Source: Terana coerulea
Lineage: Eukaryota; Basidiomycota; Agaricomycetes; Polyporales; Phanerochaetaceae
Reading direction: 5' to 3'
DNA length: 17,378 bases
Assembly: GCA_024811115.1 (NCBI GenBank)
Contig: JAKOGH010000334.1
Coordinates: 1 to 17,378 of the forward strand
In this document: one piece after another, positions 1 through 8,652 of the stretch
Layout of the letters: the number at the start of each line of letters is the position of its first letter
Position numbering within the stretch: the first letter of the stretch is position 1
Position numbers and translations under genes: made by a program
Notes under the pieces: model-generated
Database searches by the model: none
Seen by the model: only the letters and a program-made list of their open reading frames with translations
What the model was told of the DNA's origin: nothing

Positions 1-486
1 GCTCGACGCCGCATCGACTCGAACAACGTCGCTCTCAAACGCAAGTTTGCTGAAGGCAGAGAGTTCGTCGAGGGCAGCTCTCTCGCCCAGCCAAGCGCAG
101 CTGCGCGAATCCTCGCCGATCATCTGGTCAGACGAGGTCGACATGCAAATGTCGCTCGACAGGGAGGACGGCTGGCGCCCGCGCCCACCCTGACATCGAG
201 GACGCCGTGTCGCCGGAAGCGAGGGACAACGGCAATGACGTCGGCAATAGGTTCGCCCGGATGCCTGATGGACGATCGAGATCCGGGGACATCATCGACA
301 GCGTACTTAGTACGCGCCCCCTCTAACTCTGCACTGGTGACCACACTGTACCGAAACGCAGCTGATTGCGCAGTGTCTCGGCGGGCTGGACTAAGCAGTA
401 GATACCAGCATGTATGCTACTGTATTGAATGAATTTGGATTATTCAATTCTGAGACCGATGTGTGCATAAGCAAGTTATTTAACGC
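1..486. other. Unassigned left flank, no recognised gene
   Basis: The + strand frame starting at base 1 is open from the window edge to a stop ending at base 432, about 143 codons. A second + frame is open from base 2 to about 199 and looks slightly more protein-like, with an acidic stretch near its end. Neither shows a domain I can name. A copia gag with a CCHC zinc knuckle would be expected just upstream of the protease remnant at about 520, but no such motif is visible, and no copy of the LTR found at 3949 occurs here. The region may be the 3' part of an unrelated gene cut by the window edge, or simply flanking DNA. Confidence 0.3.
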
Positions 487-519
487 GTGTCGAGCTGCAA
501 AGGTAAAAACCTTGCAAAT

Positions 520-775
520 CAAGTGATTGGCTGCTCGACTGGAGCGTCTTTAAGCTTCACCGGTCGAAGAAGTTTATTGCGCAACTTAGCAGCATTGGCC
601 GATGTCGTTCAAACGGCTAATGGGCATGTAACTATCTCTGAGAAGGTGACTCATGTGACCTCTAGTCTGGCCGACCAAGGCAGATTAAAGTCTTACTGAA
701 AAATGTTCGACTGTTTTGCAGGGCATGAATCTAATCTCGCGAGCTGCTACGACAGAACCAGTTAATTGGGGGCGC
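520..775 (+). pseudogene. Copia aspartic protease remnant
   Basis: The frame at 487-699 contains a segment resembling the copia protease: TGAS, then a GRRSLLRNL stretch, then VVQTANGHVTIS. Similarity continues in another frame at about 683-715 (IKVLLKNVRLF) and a third at about 720-765 (GMNLISRAA). The catalytic motif of this family is D-S/T-G. Here Asp-coding and Gly-Ala-Ser-coding bases lie next to each other but in different frames at about 535-545, which fits a small deletion inside the catalytic triplet. At least two more frame changes follow. The protease is dead. Confidence 0.75.
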
Positions 776-884
776 CAGCTCTTGAAAATCCTGGACGGTG
801 ATAATCGCCAGGAATTATTGCAATTCGTGCCGCTTTGCCAAATGCAACAGTGTACTATTTAGACACTGACGGGGCCTTGCGCTA

Positions 885-1720
885 GTCTGCACTGAAATAA
901 TGCATAGACGTTTTGGACATCCCTCTGAGGCGGATCTCGTCCGACTTCCGTCAGCAACAACGGAATGTCCAGATTTCGACTATAACAAGTCGGACTCACC
1001 CTGCTCGGCTGCGCACAAGGAAAGATGCACAATCGCTCTTTCCCGCCGACGCCTCGACGAGCATCGCGACCTTTTGAGCTCGTTGGTGACTGAAAGAATT
1101 CCGGTTGATTCATATCACGTGCAAGTATATCATCACCTTTGTCGATGATTATACTTCGCATGCTTGGATTATTTGCCTAAGGCTAAAATCCGTCGCCATT
1201 AGCGACAAAAACTTTCTTGCTATGGTTCAAAACCGTAAAGCTAAAGTCGAGCTGGATGTGGGATGCGGAAATATAAATCAAACGCATTCATTCAATGCTA
1301 AAGGACGAAGGGATTAAAATCCTAACTAGCGTTCCTCATACTCCACAACAGAATGGACGCGCTGAGGTGTCCAGACACCATGGACAAAGCCGAGTATGCG
1401 CTTACAGCTTGCATTCCTCCTTCGTGGTGGGAATTTGCGGTTATGCACGCACAGTGCTTTAAACCACACCCGTTTCAATTAAAATGGGTTACGCCTTATG
1501 AGGCAACTTACAGGTGAAAAACTACGCGTTGATAACATCGCGTATTTGGCTGCGGTGCATGGGTCTTTATCCCTGCTGATGTTGAAAGAACAAAACTACA
1601 GCCTAAGTCCGAAATGATGACATACATCGAACACTGACGAGCACGGTTGGACCTTCATGAGAGGACATAGCGTCGTGTTTCGCTCAACTCAAGTCGAGTG
1701 GTGAAACTTATTTCCCAAAG
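885..1720 (+). pseudogene. Copia integrase remnant with pre-integrase zinc-binding region
   Basis: HRRFGHPSEADLVRL at about 903-947 matches the start of the GAG-pre-integrase domain, with the two His residues of the HHCC zinc site. The catalytic core follows in shifted frames. IITFVDDYTSHAW at about 1126-1165 carries the first catalytic Asp (codon 1144-1146). An Asp-Val-Gly segment near 1255 sits where the second Asp is expected. SVPHTPQQNGRAE ending at about 1366 carries the Glu (codon 1364-1366). Further copia-like segments include TACIPPSWWEFAVMHA at about 1405-1450 and, near 1540-1620, a stretch resembling the copia integrase C-terminal region. Several stops and frame changes interrupt it, so it is a fossil. 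Confidence 0.85.
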
Positions 1721-2335
1721 TGTCCTGACAAAATGCCCGCGCGGCCTGGCCGCCTGCGCAAAACACAAAATGCGAACGACATTGAGTCTTCGCAAGGTGC
1801 AGGATCAGACGATAGTGACGACGATGCGCCACCACCTAAACGGCGAGCTGCACCGTCCTAACCCTCCTTCCGCCCAAAAAGAGACCGAGCGGGTTGAGGC
1901 AGTTCGACCCTAAGCCCCCTGTTGGGCGTAGCCGAGTCCGCCCTCGTCGCGAGCGTACACCACCCGCAGAAGATCCACAGGTACTGGCACCACCAGTTAT
2001 TCCCTGCTGGGCCGCGGCATAATCTTGCGTGAGATCCCAGTCGAAATCCAGGCTCCGTGTATGCGACCAGTCGCTGCCGTCGCGAGTTTTAGGTGCTGAT
2101 AGAGGTATCCGTAGTTGGGAAAAGCAGACTGGCCAGACCAAGCCCACCAAGGTTAGCTACAGGGCGCGGTCAGTCAGCAAGCAGCTGACAGTGTCGCCAG
2201 CCACGTGCCTGCGCCCTACCCATGAACGGCTCGAACCTGTTCGGATATCACTGAGCCCACTGGAGACACTGGGCGAAAGCCCAGTGTCAGATGACATACT
2301 GGCACGACTGTGCCGGGAAGGGGAGTAAATTTCTA
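1721..2335 (+). pseudogene. Copia integrase-RT linker remnant
   Basis: This stretch lies between the integrase and reverse transcriptase remnants, where copia polyproteins carry a long, poorly conserved, proline- and charge-rich linker. In one frame near 1800-1860 it reads as an acidic Asp-rich run followed by proline and basic residues, which suits such a linker. Several stops break it. The assignment rests on position and composition, not on a recognisable domain. Confidence 0.5.
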
Positions 2336-3248
2336 CAATTATTTGCTTGCCCAAGCAGTCGATCCTGACGCAACAAAGTCTTCAGTCCGAGACTGGACTT
2401 TACGTGGCGCTAAACCGCCTGCCTGCAAAACAGCAGGTAGAATGGCGTGCTGCATGCAAAAGACGAGCTCGATGCATTAAGCAAAAGAGGCGTGTTCGAA
2501 CTTGCCTGGCTAGAAAGGCAAACGCATCATTAAGAACCGATGGGTTTTTGATGAGAAATCAGATGGTCGAAAGAAAGCGACTTGTAGCTCGCGGCTTCTC
2601 AAATTGAGGGAATCGACTACGACAAAATCTTCTCTCCAGGTCATACGGTTTGAAACCGTTAGATTCGTACTTGCCCTTACGGCACTCGAAGGCTTCTTCC
2701 TTACTGGCCTCGATGTGCAACGCATATTGTGGACTGTTAGATGAGGAGATCTACATGGAACAACCCGATGGCTTTCCTGCTCAAGGGAAAAAGCACATGG
2801 TGCTTCGTCTCCGTCGCGCCCTTTACGGGCTTAAGCAGGCAGGACTGTCCTGGTGGAAAGCCCTTAGCAAGTCTATGGCTGAGCTCGGCCAAAGACTGAA
2901 GTCCGATGCTGGCGTATACGTCAAAGGCGCAGGCAAGCATAGTCATGCAGTAGTCTATGTTGACGACGCTATATTCGCCCGGACGTAGCAAGGCAAAAGT
3001 ACTCCAAGAAAAGGAGTCCTTCGTACAGCGGTGGGAGTGTCGCGATATGGGCGACGTAAAGGAGTTTCGCATGCGCATACAACGAGTTGGCGACAAGATC
3101 GTGATTGATCAATCGCCTACCTTGACAAGGTACTCGAACGCTGCGGCCAGACCAATGCCAAAATGGCAAAGACTCCGCTTCCTGAGGGTTATATCCCTCA
3201 ACCAAGGAAGGAGAGCTAAACAAAGCTCGCCAGAGCCGTTTCCAAATT
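2336..3248 (+). pseudogene. Copia reverse transcriptase remnant
   Basis: The longest readable pieces are at 2650-2988 and in other frames at about 2520-2700 and 2990-3200. Family landmarks are a KNRWVFDEKSDGRKK-like segment at about 2530-2575, LTALEGFFLTGLDV at about 2670-2715, EEIYMEQPDGFPAQGKK at 2743-2793, LYGLKQAGLSWW at about 2821-2856, and the YVDD polymerase active site at 2956-2967. Directly after YVDD the frame runs into a TAG at 2986-2988 and similarity continues in other frames (AKVLQEKESF, then VIDQS, then IPQP). The catalytic aspartates are still encoded, but the enzyme cannot be made as one chain. Confidence 0.9.
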
Positions 3249-3898
3249 GTGATAGGCTCACTCCTTTATATCATGCTCGGTACACGACCGGACATTGCGT
3301 ACGCTGTCACAAAGCTCGCACAGTTCAGTGCGAACCTGTCTGAAGACCACCTGAACCGAGCGCTATATATCTGCGCTCGCCTGTCGGGCACTCGTAACTA
3401 CACACTCGAGTATGACGGCTCTTCCGGGTTAGGCTTGGTGGCGTACACCGATGCAGATTGGGCGGCTGCTTCCAACCGGCCGCTCTCAGACCGGCTTCCT
3501 GCTAATGCTTGCAGGAGGGCCTTTAACTGGAGCTCTTTCGCACAGAAGTCTGTAGCAACGTCGACCAAAGATGCCGAATACATGGCACTCAGCGACTGCT
3601 CCCGAAGTCATGTGGATTCGAAATATCCTCTCTGAACTCGGTTACAACTTCGAGAAAGTACCCATCTGCAGCGACAACCAGGGCGCTCTATTCGTCTCGG
3701 AAAATCCCGTTACTGAAAAGCGCACTAAGCACATCGACATTCGCTATCACTACATTCGCGATGTCGTCGAAGCTGGCCACGTCAAGTACTCTTCGTACCT
3801 GGCGTCGACAATCCCGCAGATATCTTTACCAAGAATCTGGGCAGGGTCAAGATTGAGAAGTTCCGACCTATGCTTGGACTTCGCATCGCTGCTAACTA
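3249..3898 (+). pseudogene. Copia C-terminal RT and RNase H remnant
   Basis: The frame from 3249 reads IGSLLYIMLGTRPDIAYAV, the standard copia segment after the polymerase domain. RNase H follows: AYTDADW (Asp codon 3450-3452), TKDAEYMALSD at 3564-3596 (Glu codon 3576-3578) and, after a frame change near 3600, SDNQGAL (Asp codon 3673-3675) and KHIDIRYHYIRD at about 3730-3765. The last part is again out of frame, near 3790-3898, and the polyprotein end matches an AAN plus stop at about 3890-3900. This is the best-preserved part of the element, with about three frame changes. Confidence 0.88.
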
Positions 3899-3937
3899 AG
3901 CGCTGACTAAACCAGCGCAGGCAGTACGCCGTGCTAG

Positions 3938-3948
3938 GTTAGGAGGAG
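3938..3948 (+). other. Polypurine tract of the copia element
   Basis: The bases GGTTAGGAGGAG, ending in an unbroken purine run AGGAGGAG (3941-3948), lie immediately before the TG that starts the LTR. This is where retrotransposons keep the plus-strand primer. Confidence 0.6.
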
Positions 3949-4143
3949 TGTTGAGTCAGATAGACGCTCGTAAGCGCTCTGCTCTCATCTTCTCTATTGT
4001 TCTACCGGGTTCCACCATGACGATGCCTATTGTCTATTGTCCTGGTACCTATTTGTGTCTGTTTGTAGTACAGCCACCCAGTATTGTATATAAGGCAGCC
4101 CTCTGCTTCATACTCTAATAAGACTCTTAGAACTCTCAACCCA
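3949..4143 (+). repeat. 3' LTR of the copia element (right end approximate)
   Basis: The left end TGTTGAG directly follows the polypurine tract and the end of pol. The reverse complement of that end, CTCAACA, is nearly matched by CTCAACC at 4135-4141, followed by CA at 4142-4143. This would give a short LTR of about 195 bp bounded by TG and CA. A TATA box (TATATAAG, 4087-4094) and a polyadenylation-like AATAAG (4117-4122) lie inside in the usual order. The end could instead lie near 4240, since R and U5 would be very short in the call given. There is no second copy in the window to settle it. Confidence 0.65.
4087..4094 (+). promoter_or_regulatory. TATA box in the LTR
   Basis: TATATAAG lies about 140 bp into the LTR. 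It would position transcription about 30 bp downstream, near 4115-4125. Without an intact 5' LTR it could only drive readout into the sequence to the right. Confidence 0.45.
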
Positions 4144-4612
4144 CTTACGTGTTAACCAACCAGCCTACAGGTGAGTAACCATCCTAGCTTCCCCAGGCCT
4201 CGGTAGGAGTGTACGCCGCTGTATGCGCTGCACTTCTACAGGCCTGTGACATGCTTCCAGAGACCAGTGGTGAGCGGGCTATCTGGAGCCAAGTTTGGAG
4301 TTTGCTCACCGTTATTTGGCTGTTATTGTGCAGCATCTACCATGAATATGCCGTTCGAGAGCATTGAGTGGGAAGAAGGGCTACGCGCAGCTCGAAAATT
4401 TGGGGTAAGGACTTATCTCACACCAACCGGACCCTCTGTGACCGGTGACAAAAACCCGGATAGCGGACAGGCGGGACCCCCTGTGACGTGTGACACCCTG
4501 TTAGGTCATTAATGTACAGTATAGCCAGACCATGGCAGCAAAATGGATAAACGCTGGCTGTGATGGATATCCAGCGGCTTTCACATCACTGGCCGTCAGC
4601 ACTTGCTTTACA
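4144..4612. other. Unassigned stretch between the LTR and the MITE
   Basis: A + frame at 4246-4512 is open for 88 codons but has no recognisable domain. CAGGTGAGTAAC at 4169-4180 resembles a splice donor, and could belong to the LTR leader if the LTR extends further right than called. Nothing else is seen. Confidence 0.3.
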
Positions 4613-4614
4613 TA

Positions 4615-4779
4615 CAGGGAAAACCTGCTCAAAACACATCACCCCTCAAAACACATCCCCGCCAAAATACCAGCGCTTGAGTGGCGCTTGGAGCAGATTT
4701 GGGCAAGCGCCAGTGGCGCTGCGCCAAAATGGAGCGCCGTGTGTTTTGGGGGTAATGTGTTTTGAGCGGGTTTTCCCTG
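4615..4779. mobile_element. 165-bp fold-back MITE with TA target site duplication
   Basis: The left end CAGGGAAAACC (4615-4625) is matched by GGTTTTCCCTG at the right end, with one mismatch inward. The inverted similarity continues through CTCAAAACACAT and then, less perfectly, through CCAAAAT and the AGCGC-rich centre, so nearly the whole element folds into one long hairpin. TA lies directly outside both ends (4613-4614 and 4780-4781), the duplication typical of Tc1/mariner-type insertion. There is no coding capacity, so it must have been moved by a transposase from elsewhere. Open frames overlapping it are artefacts of the palindrome. Confidence 0.88.
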
Positions 4780-4827
4780 TAGGTTATTGCAGTGCAGCTT
4801 ATCACTGAACATGCAGATGAAACGGTA

Positions 4828-5485
4828 CTATGGGCGGCCCCCTTTTGATAAACGGGACAGATGTGATAATTCAGGTCCAGCGGTGACACACTCAAGCGTT
4901 GACCTCGGGATTATTTTCTAAGATACACAGTAGCTATCGAAGCATGCCTGTCTACTCAGAAAGCTCGAAAATGAAGGAGGGAGGTGTAGGAATTACGGAA
5001 GGTGCTCAAGAAGGTCGTTTACAGTCTGAATCAGAGTGCTGATGGGCTCACCTTGCCAGATCCCTCCAGGGAAACACTGTCAAAGTTGCAGGCAGTATTT
5101 CACATATGTATAGCTATGATTTGCACATCTTTGCAGCATTCCGATACTGCTTGTGCGTGAAGGACTGCTCAATTATCACTTCGAGGACCGGTTTGTGAGC
5201 GCTAAAACTGTTGATTGACCAATGAGGTGGGCGGATTTCGTCACGAATATGGGAATTTTGTGATGGCGCAGTTTCTCCGAGTTATCATTACTGGGTCCAC
5301 CCAGAGTTGTCTTTTCGGAACCCTTCCGATGAAGTCTGTAGTCCAAGAAGAAATACAGAAAAAATACGGACATGTAAACAAGACTGTGTTGCACGCAGAT
5401 ATGCAAAATCACGGAGAAAGGGAGAGGGGATGAAGCGCAGTGCTGCAGAAAGTCGAAAGTGTTATCAAAAGGGGGCCACCCATAG
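4828..5485. mobile_element. 658-bp non-autonomous TIR element with TA target site duplication
   Basis: The left end CTATGGGCGGCCCCCTTTTG continues to GATAA. The right end (5462-5485) is its reverse complement except for one base (G/A), giving terminal inverted repeats of about 24 bp. TA lies outside both ends, at 4826-4827 and 5486-5487. The interior has short open frames, such as 5215-5433 (+), with no transposase signature, so this is a deletion derivative or MITE-like element. Its ends differ from those of the neighbouring element at 4615, so the two belong to different families. Near-identical TIRs suggest a fairly recent insertion compared with the copia fossil. Confidence 0.82.
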
Positions 5486-6739
5486 TAATGAATGGAGGCT
5501 CTGCTCCGATACCTTAGGGATGCGAAAACCTGTCCGCCACTGGATATCGAATACTACTCGATACCCTGCCAGTGGAGGAACATGATGACGGCGTCTCTGG
5601 CACCTTTTCCCAGGAAACTCAGTCAACACCATCAAATATCGGTCCATCAATGTACGGAACAGGAGCGGACTCCATAGGACACGTTGTCTTTTTCCGGATA
5701 TCCAGATATTTGATCAGGGCCGAGTCGGTAGGTCAACATCCCGCATGCACGCTGCAAGACAGGGGCCGCCGGTTGTTCCAAGCATCAGAAATACCTCAAT
5801 ATTTTCAACCAGAACATCGGTGCGCACTCGTTGGGGATCGCGAACGCGCGCTAATGACATACTTTCATCAGCTGCTCCAAACCCCGTCATGATTATAGGA
5901 GGCGGCGGGCCGCCACGAGTATAGTCGACAGACATCAAGGCGCTGTAGAAGGAACAAATTCGCTTGTCAGGTAGGCGATGTGAACTGTGCTCACAGTTTG
6001 CAGGTATTATGCCACAAAGTTGGCGCGCGTCATCTCCGAGTCTTCGTCGCCACACGCAGTCGATCGCGCTCATACCCCCTTATGGAACGGCGCCGGATTG
6101 CCACATCATGCATCACCTTTTCAAATTGCTGTACCGTCTGGCTTCTTTTGTCCAGTTAGAGTGGGAGGTTTTGGCGCATTGTACTCACAGCCACCGCCGC
6201 TCAGTGCCTGTTGCCTTCCGTCCCCTTCGCATATAGTGCTTCGCCGGCGTCGTGTTGGATGATTCCTGCACGCGTGCATTAGAAAGCACAGCCCTACGTG
6301 CAGTAAGGTAGCTTAGCAAGCAAATCTTACGCCGGAGACGCTTCGCGCGCTGCATTAGGGTTAGCCGCGGTGTTGGGCTGGTTCGCTATGTGCGAGCGAC
6401 AGCTACTTTCTGTTCTTCTGGGTACCTCGGTCTTTCTGTAGTCAGCAGGCCAATACACAGGTGAAGAACGATGTTTTTGACCTCGCAAAGGTCAAGACAC
6501 GTACTGAATATACCCAAGCTATGCCGCTGGATTTTGATTTTACAGGGATTTTGGACGAGTTGTGATAAGGGGCAGCCACTCTTCTCGCCATAGTGCTGTT
6601 TTATACCCAAATCCTTGTGTAATCTGAAAGCTTTGTATATATAATATATTCTCACAGTGTGCTGTGTAGCATTATAAGCTGTTAAATACATCGAGCAATA
6701 GACAAATGATCCACGTCGTCCCTTAGACGGAAGAGACAC
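5486..6739. other. Intergenic stretch without a recognised gene
   Basis: The longest frame is 5714-6073 (-), 119 residues. Part of it looks protein-like (a PPPP stretch, then acidic and hydrophobic residues), but I recognise no domain and + frames overlap it. A hairpin lies at 5537-5575. From about 6620 to 6660 the sequence is AT-rich (TATATATAATATATT), and the - strand frame running through this part (6386-6805) is mostly a readthrough tail of the CHAT remnant. No RNA gene is seen. Confidence 0.35.
5537..5575. repeat. Imperfect hairpin
   Basis: CCACTGG (5537-5543) pairs with CCAGTGG (5569-5575), and inside it TATCGA (5545-5550) pairs with TCGATA (5558-5563). The function is unknown. Confidence 0.4.
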
Positions 6740-6880
6740 TCTCGCTTGACCGTCCCGACCACCTGTACACTGCATGGCAGCGGCAAGGTGTAAGACCTTG
6801 TCCATTGCGTTCCCTCACACATGCTTCACCGCGCGGTAGAAGGAAGGCGAAGTCAGTGTTCCAGATCATCATCCGACGCC
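6740..6880 (-). pseudogene. CHAT domain remnant of TPR-CHAT copy A
   Basis: Reading the - strand, NTDFAFL (about 6860-6839) matches NAEFAFL of copy B. In another frame VLHLAAAMQ (about 6798-6772) is identical to the same segment of copy B, and a third frame gives VVGT just after. In copy B the catalytic SACH follows FAFL. Here that stretch is replaced by unrelated residues, so the active-site Cys is gone, and the whole His-containing region upstream is missing. At least two frame changes fall within 140 bp. It directly follows TPR sequence that in copy B lies about 3.4 kb further away, so a large internal deletion produced this junction. Confidence 0.8.
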
Positions 6881-7320
6881 TACTCGAAGTGATTGAACTG
6901 GATGACCGCAAAGCCATAGACACGGCTAGAGCGTCCAGAGTCGACAACGGTAGACAGGCTCAACGCTTCGCTGTTGTAGAGCTTGCTTAGCTCTAAGTCG
7001 TCTGGCTGCCTGGTGCAGAGAAAGCGGCTATACAAAGCACCAGCCAGATACAGAAAGAGGGTGGCTTGCTTTTCGGGATCGAGTCCTTCCCCGGAGTAGA
7101 CCAGCTCGTGGTACTGGTCGATACAGTCCCGCAGGTCATCCATGTCTCGGCCATGGTTGTAACGCAATTGCCGAGCACGGGCGAGCGACCCGAGGATGGA
7201 CCACAGCTCTGGATCGTCCGTATACCCACTAACCACTTCCCAACGGCGCCTACTCTCCGGTGCGTTATCCAACTTCGAGGAGAGCATATCCTCGCAGTAT
7301 ATGATGCATAAGTCTAGGTC
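6880..7320 (-). pseudogene. TPR-CHAT copy A, second TPR block
   Basis: The - frame at 6880-7287 reads SRRRWEVVSGYTDDPELW, followed by SLARAR, then DLRDCIDQYHELVYSGEGLDP and LAGALYSRF. It matches copy B at about 16170-16560 almost residue for residue in spacing (SRRRWEVV, DDPELWSIL, QYYELIYAGEDLDP). These are helical TPR-like units of the 'dl-eci-ly-el' type. The match fades around 6930 (LSTVVDS) and the frame stops at 6880. A frameshift near 7314-7325 separates it from the block encoded upstream. Confidence 0.82.
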
Positions 7321-7941
7321 TTCAGACTTTTTGTCTGGGCATACCGCGAGAGGAGCACCATGGCTAGTCCAGAGACGACTTCGGCCTTGCTCCCCGACCC
7401 TGATTGCCCAATGGAGAACATCAGGTCATGGTAGAGATCTACGCACTCCTGAAGGTCGTCAATCCTGTGATTATTGTTGAAGCGATCTCGGAGAGAGCGG
7501 GCCAGGGACAAAAGACGAGACCAGCGCCGAGGATCGTCTGGTGGGCATTCGGCGACTTGCTTCCTGCGCGTGCTGACGTCGTCCTCGTCGGTGTTCGGTG
7601 AGACGTGACTCGCAGGCGGGCGAGCGTCCACACGAAGTGAACTAAGTGAGACGTCCGCTACGTCGTTGGATACCGTCATCGACGGAGCTTCTTTGCCGTC
7701 TCCTTGTCTCTCGCCGTGGTCTAGCGTACCCTCCTCGTGCGCAATAGACCCTCCCGTTGGTGCCGGAGACTTTCCGCTCGGTGTTAGGGGTTGTCCACTC
7801 GGCGCTGGGGCCTCTACTCTCGTCTCCGGAGCGTTGCGGCTCGGCTCTGAAGCGTCTATGTTTGGCTTTGCGAAACCCGTGACTCCCTCGCCAGGGTTCA
7901 AAGTGCGAGAGGTCGTCGACTCAACATCATCTGTCTCTGCT
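7314..7941 (-). pseudogene. TPR-CHAT copy A, variable linker and first TPR block
   Basis: A single open frame runs on the - strand from the splice acceptor at 7942/7941 to a TAG at 7314. It starts with an acidic run (AETDDVES), then a Pro/Ser/Gly-rich, low-complexity linker of about 120 residues (short PSG and PTG units), and then QVAECPPDDPRRW and DDLQECVDLYHDLMFS, the first TPR-like unit. The same order appears in copy B at about 16600-17147. The - strand start near 7901 suggested by a long frame is only an internal TTG; the true coding sequence comes through the intron. At the 3' end the frame closes just before EDLDLC, which continues in another frame. Confidence 0.8.
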
Positions 7942-7995
7942 CTGTAAGATATGGGTTACCACAGATTGTACACCGAACACATGTGTGCAACTCAC
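7942..7995 (-). other. Intron of copy A (54 nt)
   Basis: On the - strand it begins GTGAGT and ends CTTACAG. Removing it joins ...SPL to LAETDDVES in one frame, giving the same joint as in copy B (PLLAGTGDVD). Intron position and phase are therefore shared by both copies. Confidence 0.75.
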
Positions 7996-8111
7996 AGTAA
8001 GGGACTTTCCTCCTCGTCGAAAGCTCTTTTCTTATTGCACCCAGAAACGACAACCCTATGAATCCAGTGCAAAAATGCTCTCCCACGTGACAGCGGGTTC
8101 ATCGAAAATAT
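7996..8111 (-). pseudogene. N-terminal exon of TPR-CHAT copy A
   Basis: This 116-nt exon ends in phase 2 and contains HWIHRVVVSGCNKKRAF and then an acidic run DEEESPL. It parallels RWIRTAISAGCSKKGA and DEERPLL in copy B. An ATG lies in frame at 8102-8100, which could be the start if the segment upstream is not an exon. A second intron-like stretch borders it on the other side. No function is known for this short N-terminal region. Confidence 0.65.
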
Positions 8112-8161
8112 CTGGCACTCGCGTGTTAATTGCTACATGGCCACCAGAGAGTACCACTCAC
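8112..8161 (-). other. Likely upstream intron of copy A (50 nt)
   Basis: On the - strand it runs from GTGAGTGGT to GTGCCAG and lies exactly where copy B has a 55-nt intron beginning GTGAGTGGT. The exon upstream cannot be followed: each frame meets a stop or does not join in phase. Confidence 0.5.
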
Positions 8162-8303
8162 AGTTACGGACGTCTAGGGCACGAGCCGGGCAAGGTTGCA
8201 GTAATGATGACTGGCTTGTCACTACAAAGAGAGTGCAAACGAAAATTGAGTGTTATCGGTTCGTCTTTAAACGAGCCAAACTTAGAGGACAACTTACATG
8301 TGT

Positions 8304-8531
8304 CTATTTCGCGACAATCGACAACATACAAGCAATAAGCAAAGGCAATAGCCGCGGAGCGCTACTCGGAAGGTAGCCTGTTTGATCCCTGGGGTCAACA
8401 TACCTGCGATGGAAGAATATGGAGCCTCTGCTCACCTGCGATGGAGGTATGAAGTCGAGCGATAGGAGCCAGCGAGCGACGGTATCATATGTACTGTAGC
8501 ACCACATGGCATGTAGCTTTCCATGAGGCAT
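8304..8531 (-). CDS. Short coding-like frame, unknown
   Basis: The - frame begins with an ATG at 8531 and reads YDTVARWLLSLDFIPPSQ near its middle, a stretch that looks like ordinary protein. It then enters a 32-bp tandem repeat that carries AG/GT at both joints. It lies upstream of copy A on the same strand and could be a far-upstream exon of that gene or a remnant of something else. No domain is recognised. Confidence 0.2.
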   Translation of the reverse strand: MPHGKLHAMWCYSTYDTVARWLLSLDFIPPSQVSRGSIFFHRRYVDPRDQTGYLPSSAPRLLPLLIACMLSIVAK

Positions 8532-8652
8532 CCACGAACGGAAAGGTTTGACACAGCCTGCGCTCAGCGCTCAGGCTCGCGGCGGCTAAGCTGTGCCTAG
8601 GATACACCTCATTAATTAAACTCTATGAAGGCGAGGATTTACGGCTGTACAA

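Larger units (their letters stand above)
487..4143 (+). mobile_element. Decayed, 5'-truncated Ty1/copia retrotransposon
   Basis: Remnants of aspartic protease, GAG-pre-integrase plus integrase, reverse transcriptase and RNase H occur in that order on the + strand. This PR-INT-RT-RH order is diagnostic of Ty1/copia (Pseudoviridae), because Ty3/gypsy elements place integrase last. A purine-rich tract and a sequence starting TGTTGAG follow, as expected for a polypurine tract and 3' LTR. The coding region is split by many frameshifts and stops, so no functional polyprotein is possible. No 5' LTR, primer-binding site or gag was found, so the left limit given is only where similarity becomes visible. 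The element appears old, since each domain shows several independent lesions. Confidence 0.9.

Noticed and set aside
4532..4895. Open frames on both strands over 4532-4895
   Set aside because: They arise from the palindromic MITE and its flank; the apparent similarity between strands is the inverted repeat.
5714..6073. 119-codon - strand frame as a gene
   Set aside because: Some stretches look protein-like, but there is no recognisable domain, no splice context, and overlapping + frames are equally open.
6350..6366. TTAGGGTTA as a telomere repeat
   Set aside because: Only one and a half units occur; no array is present.
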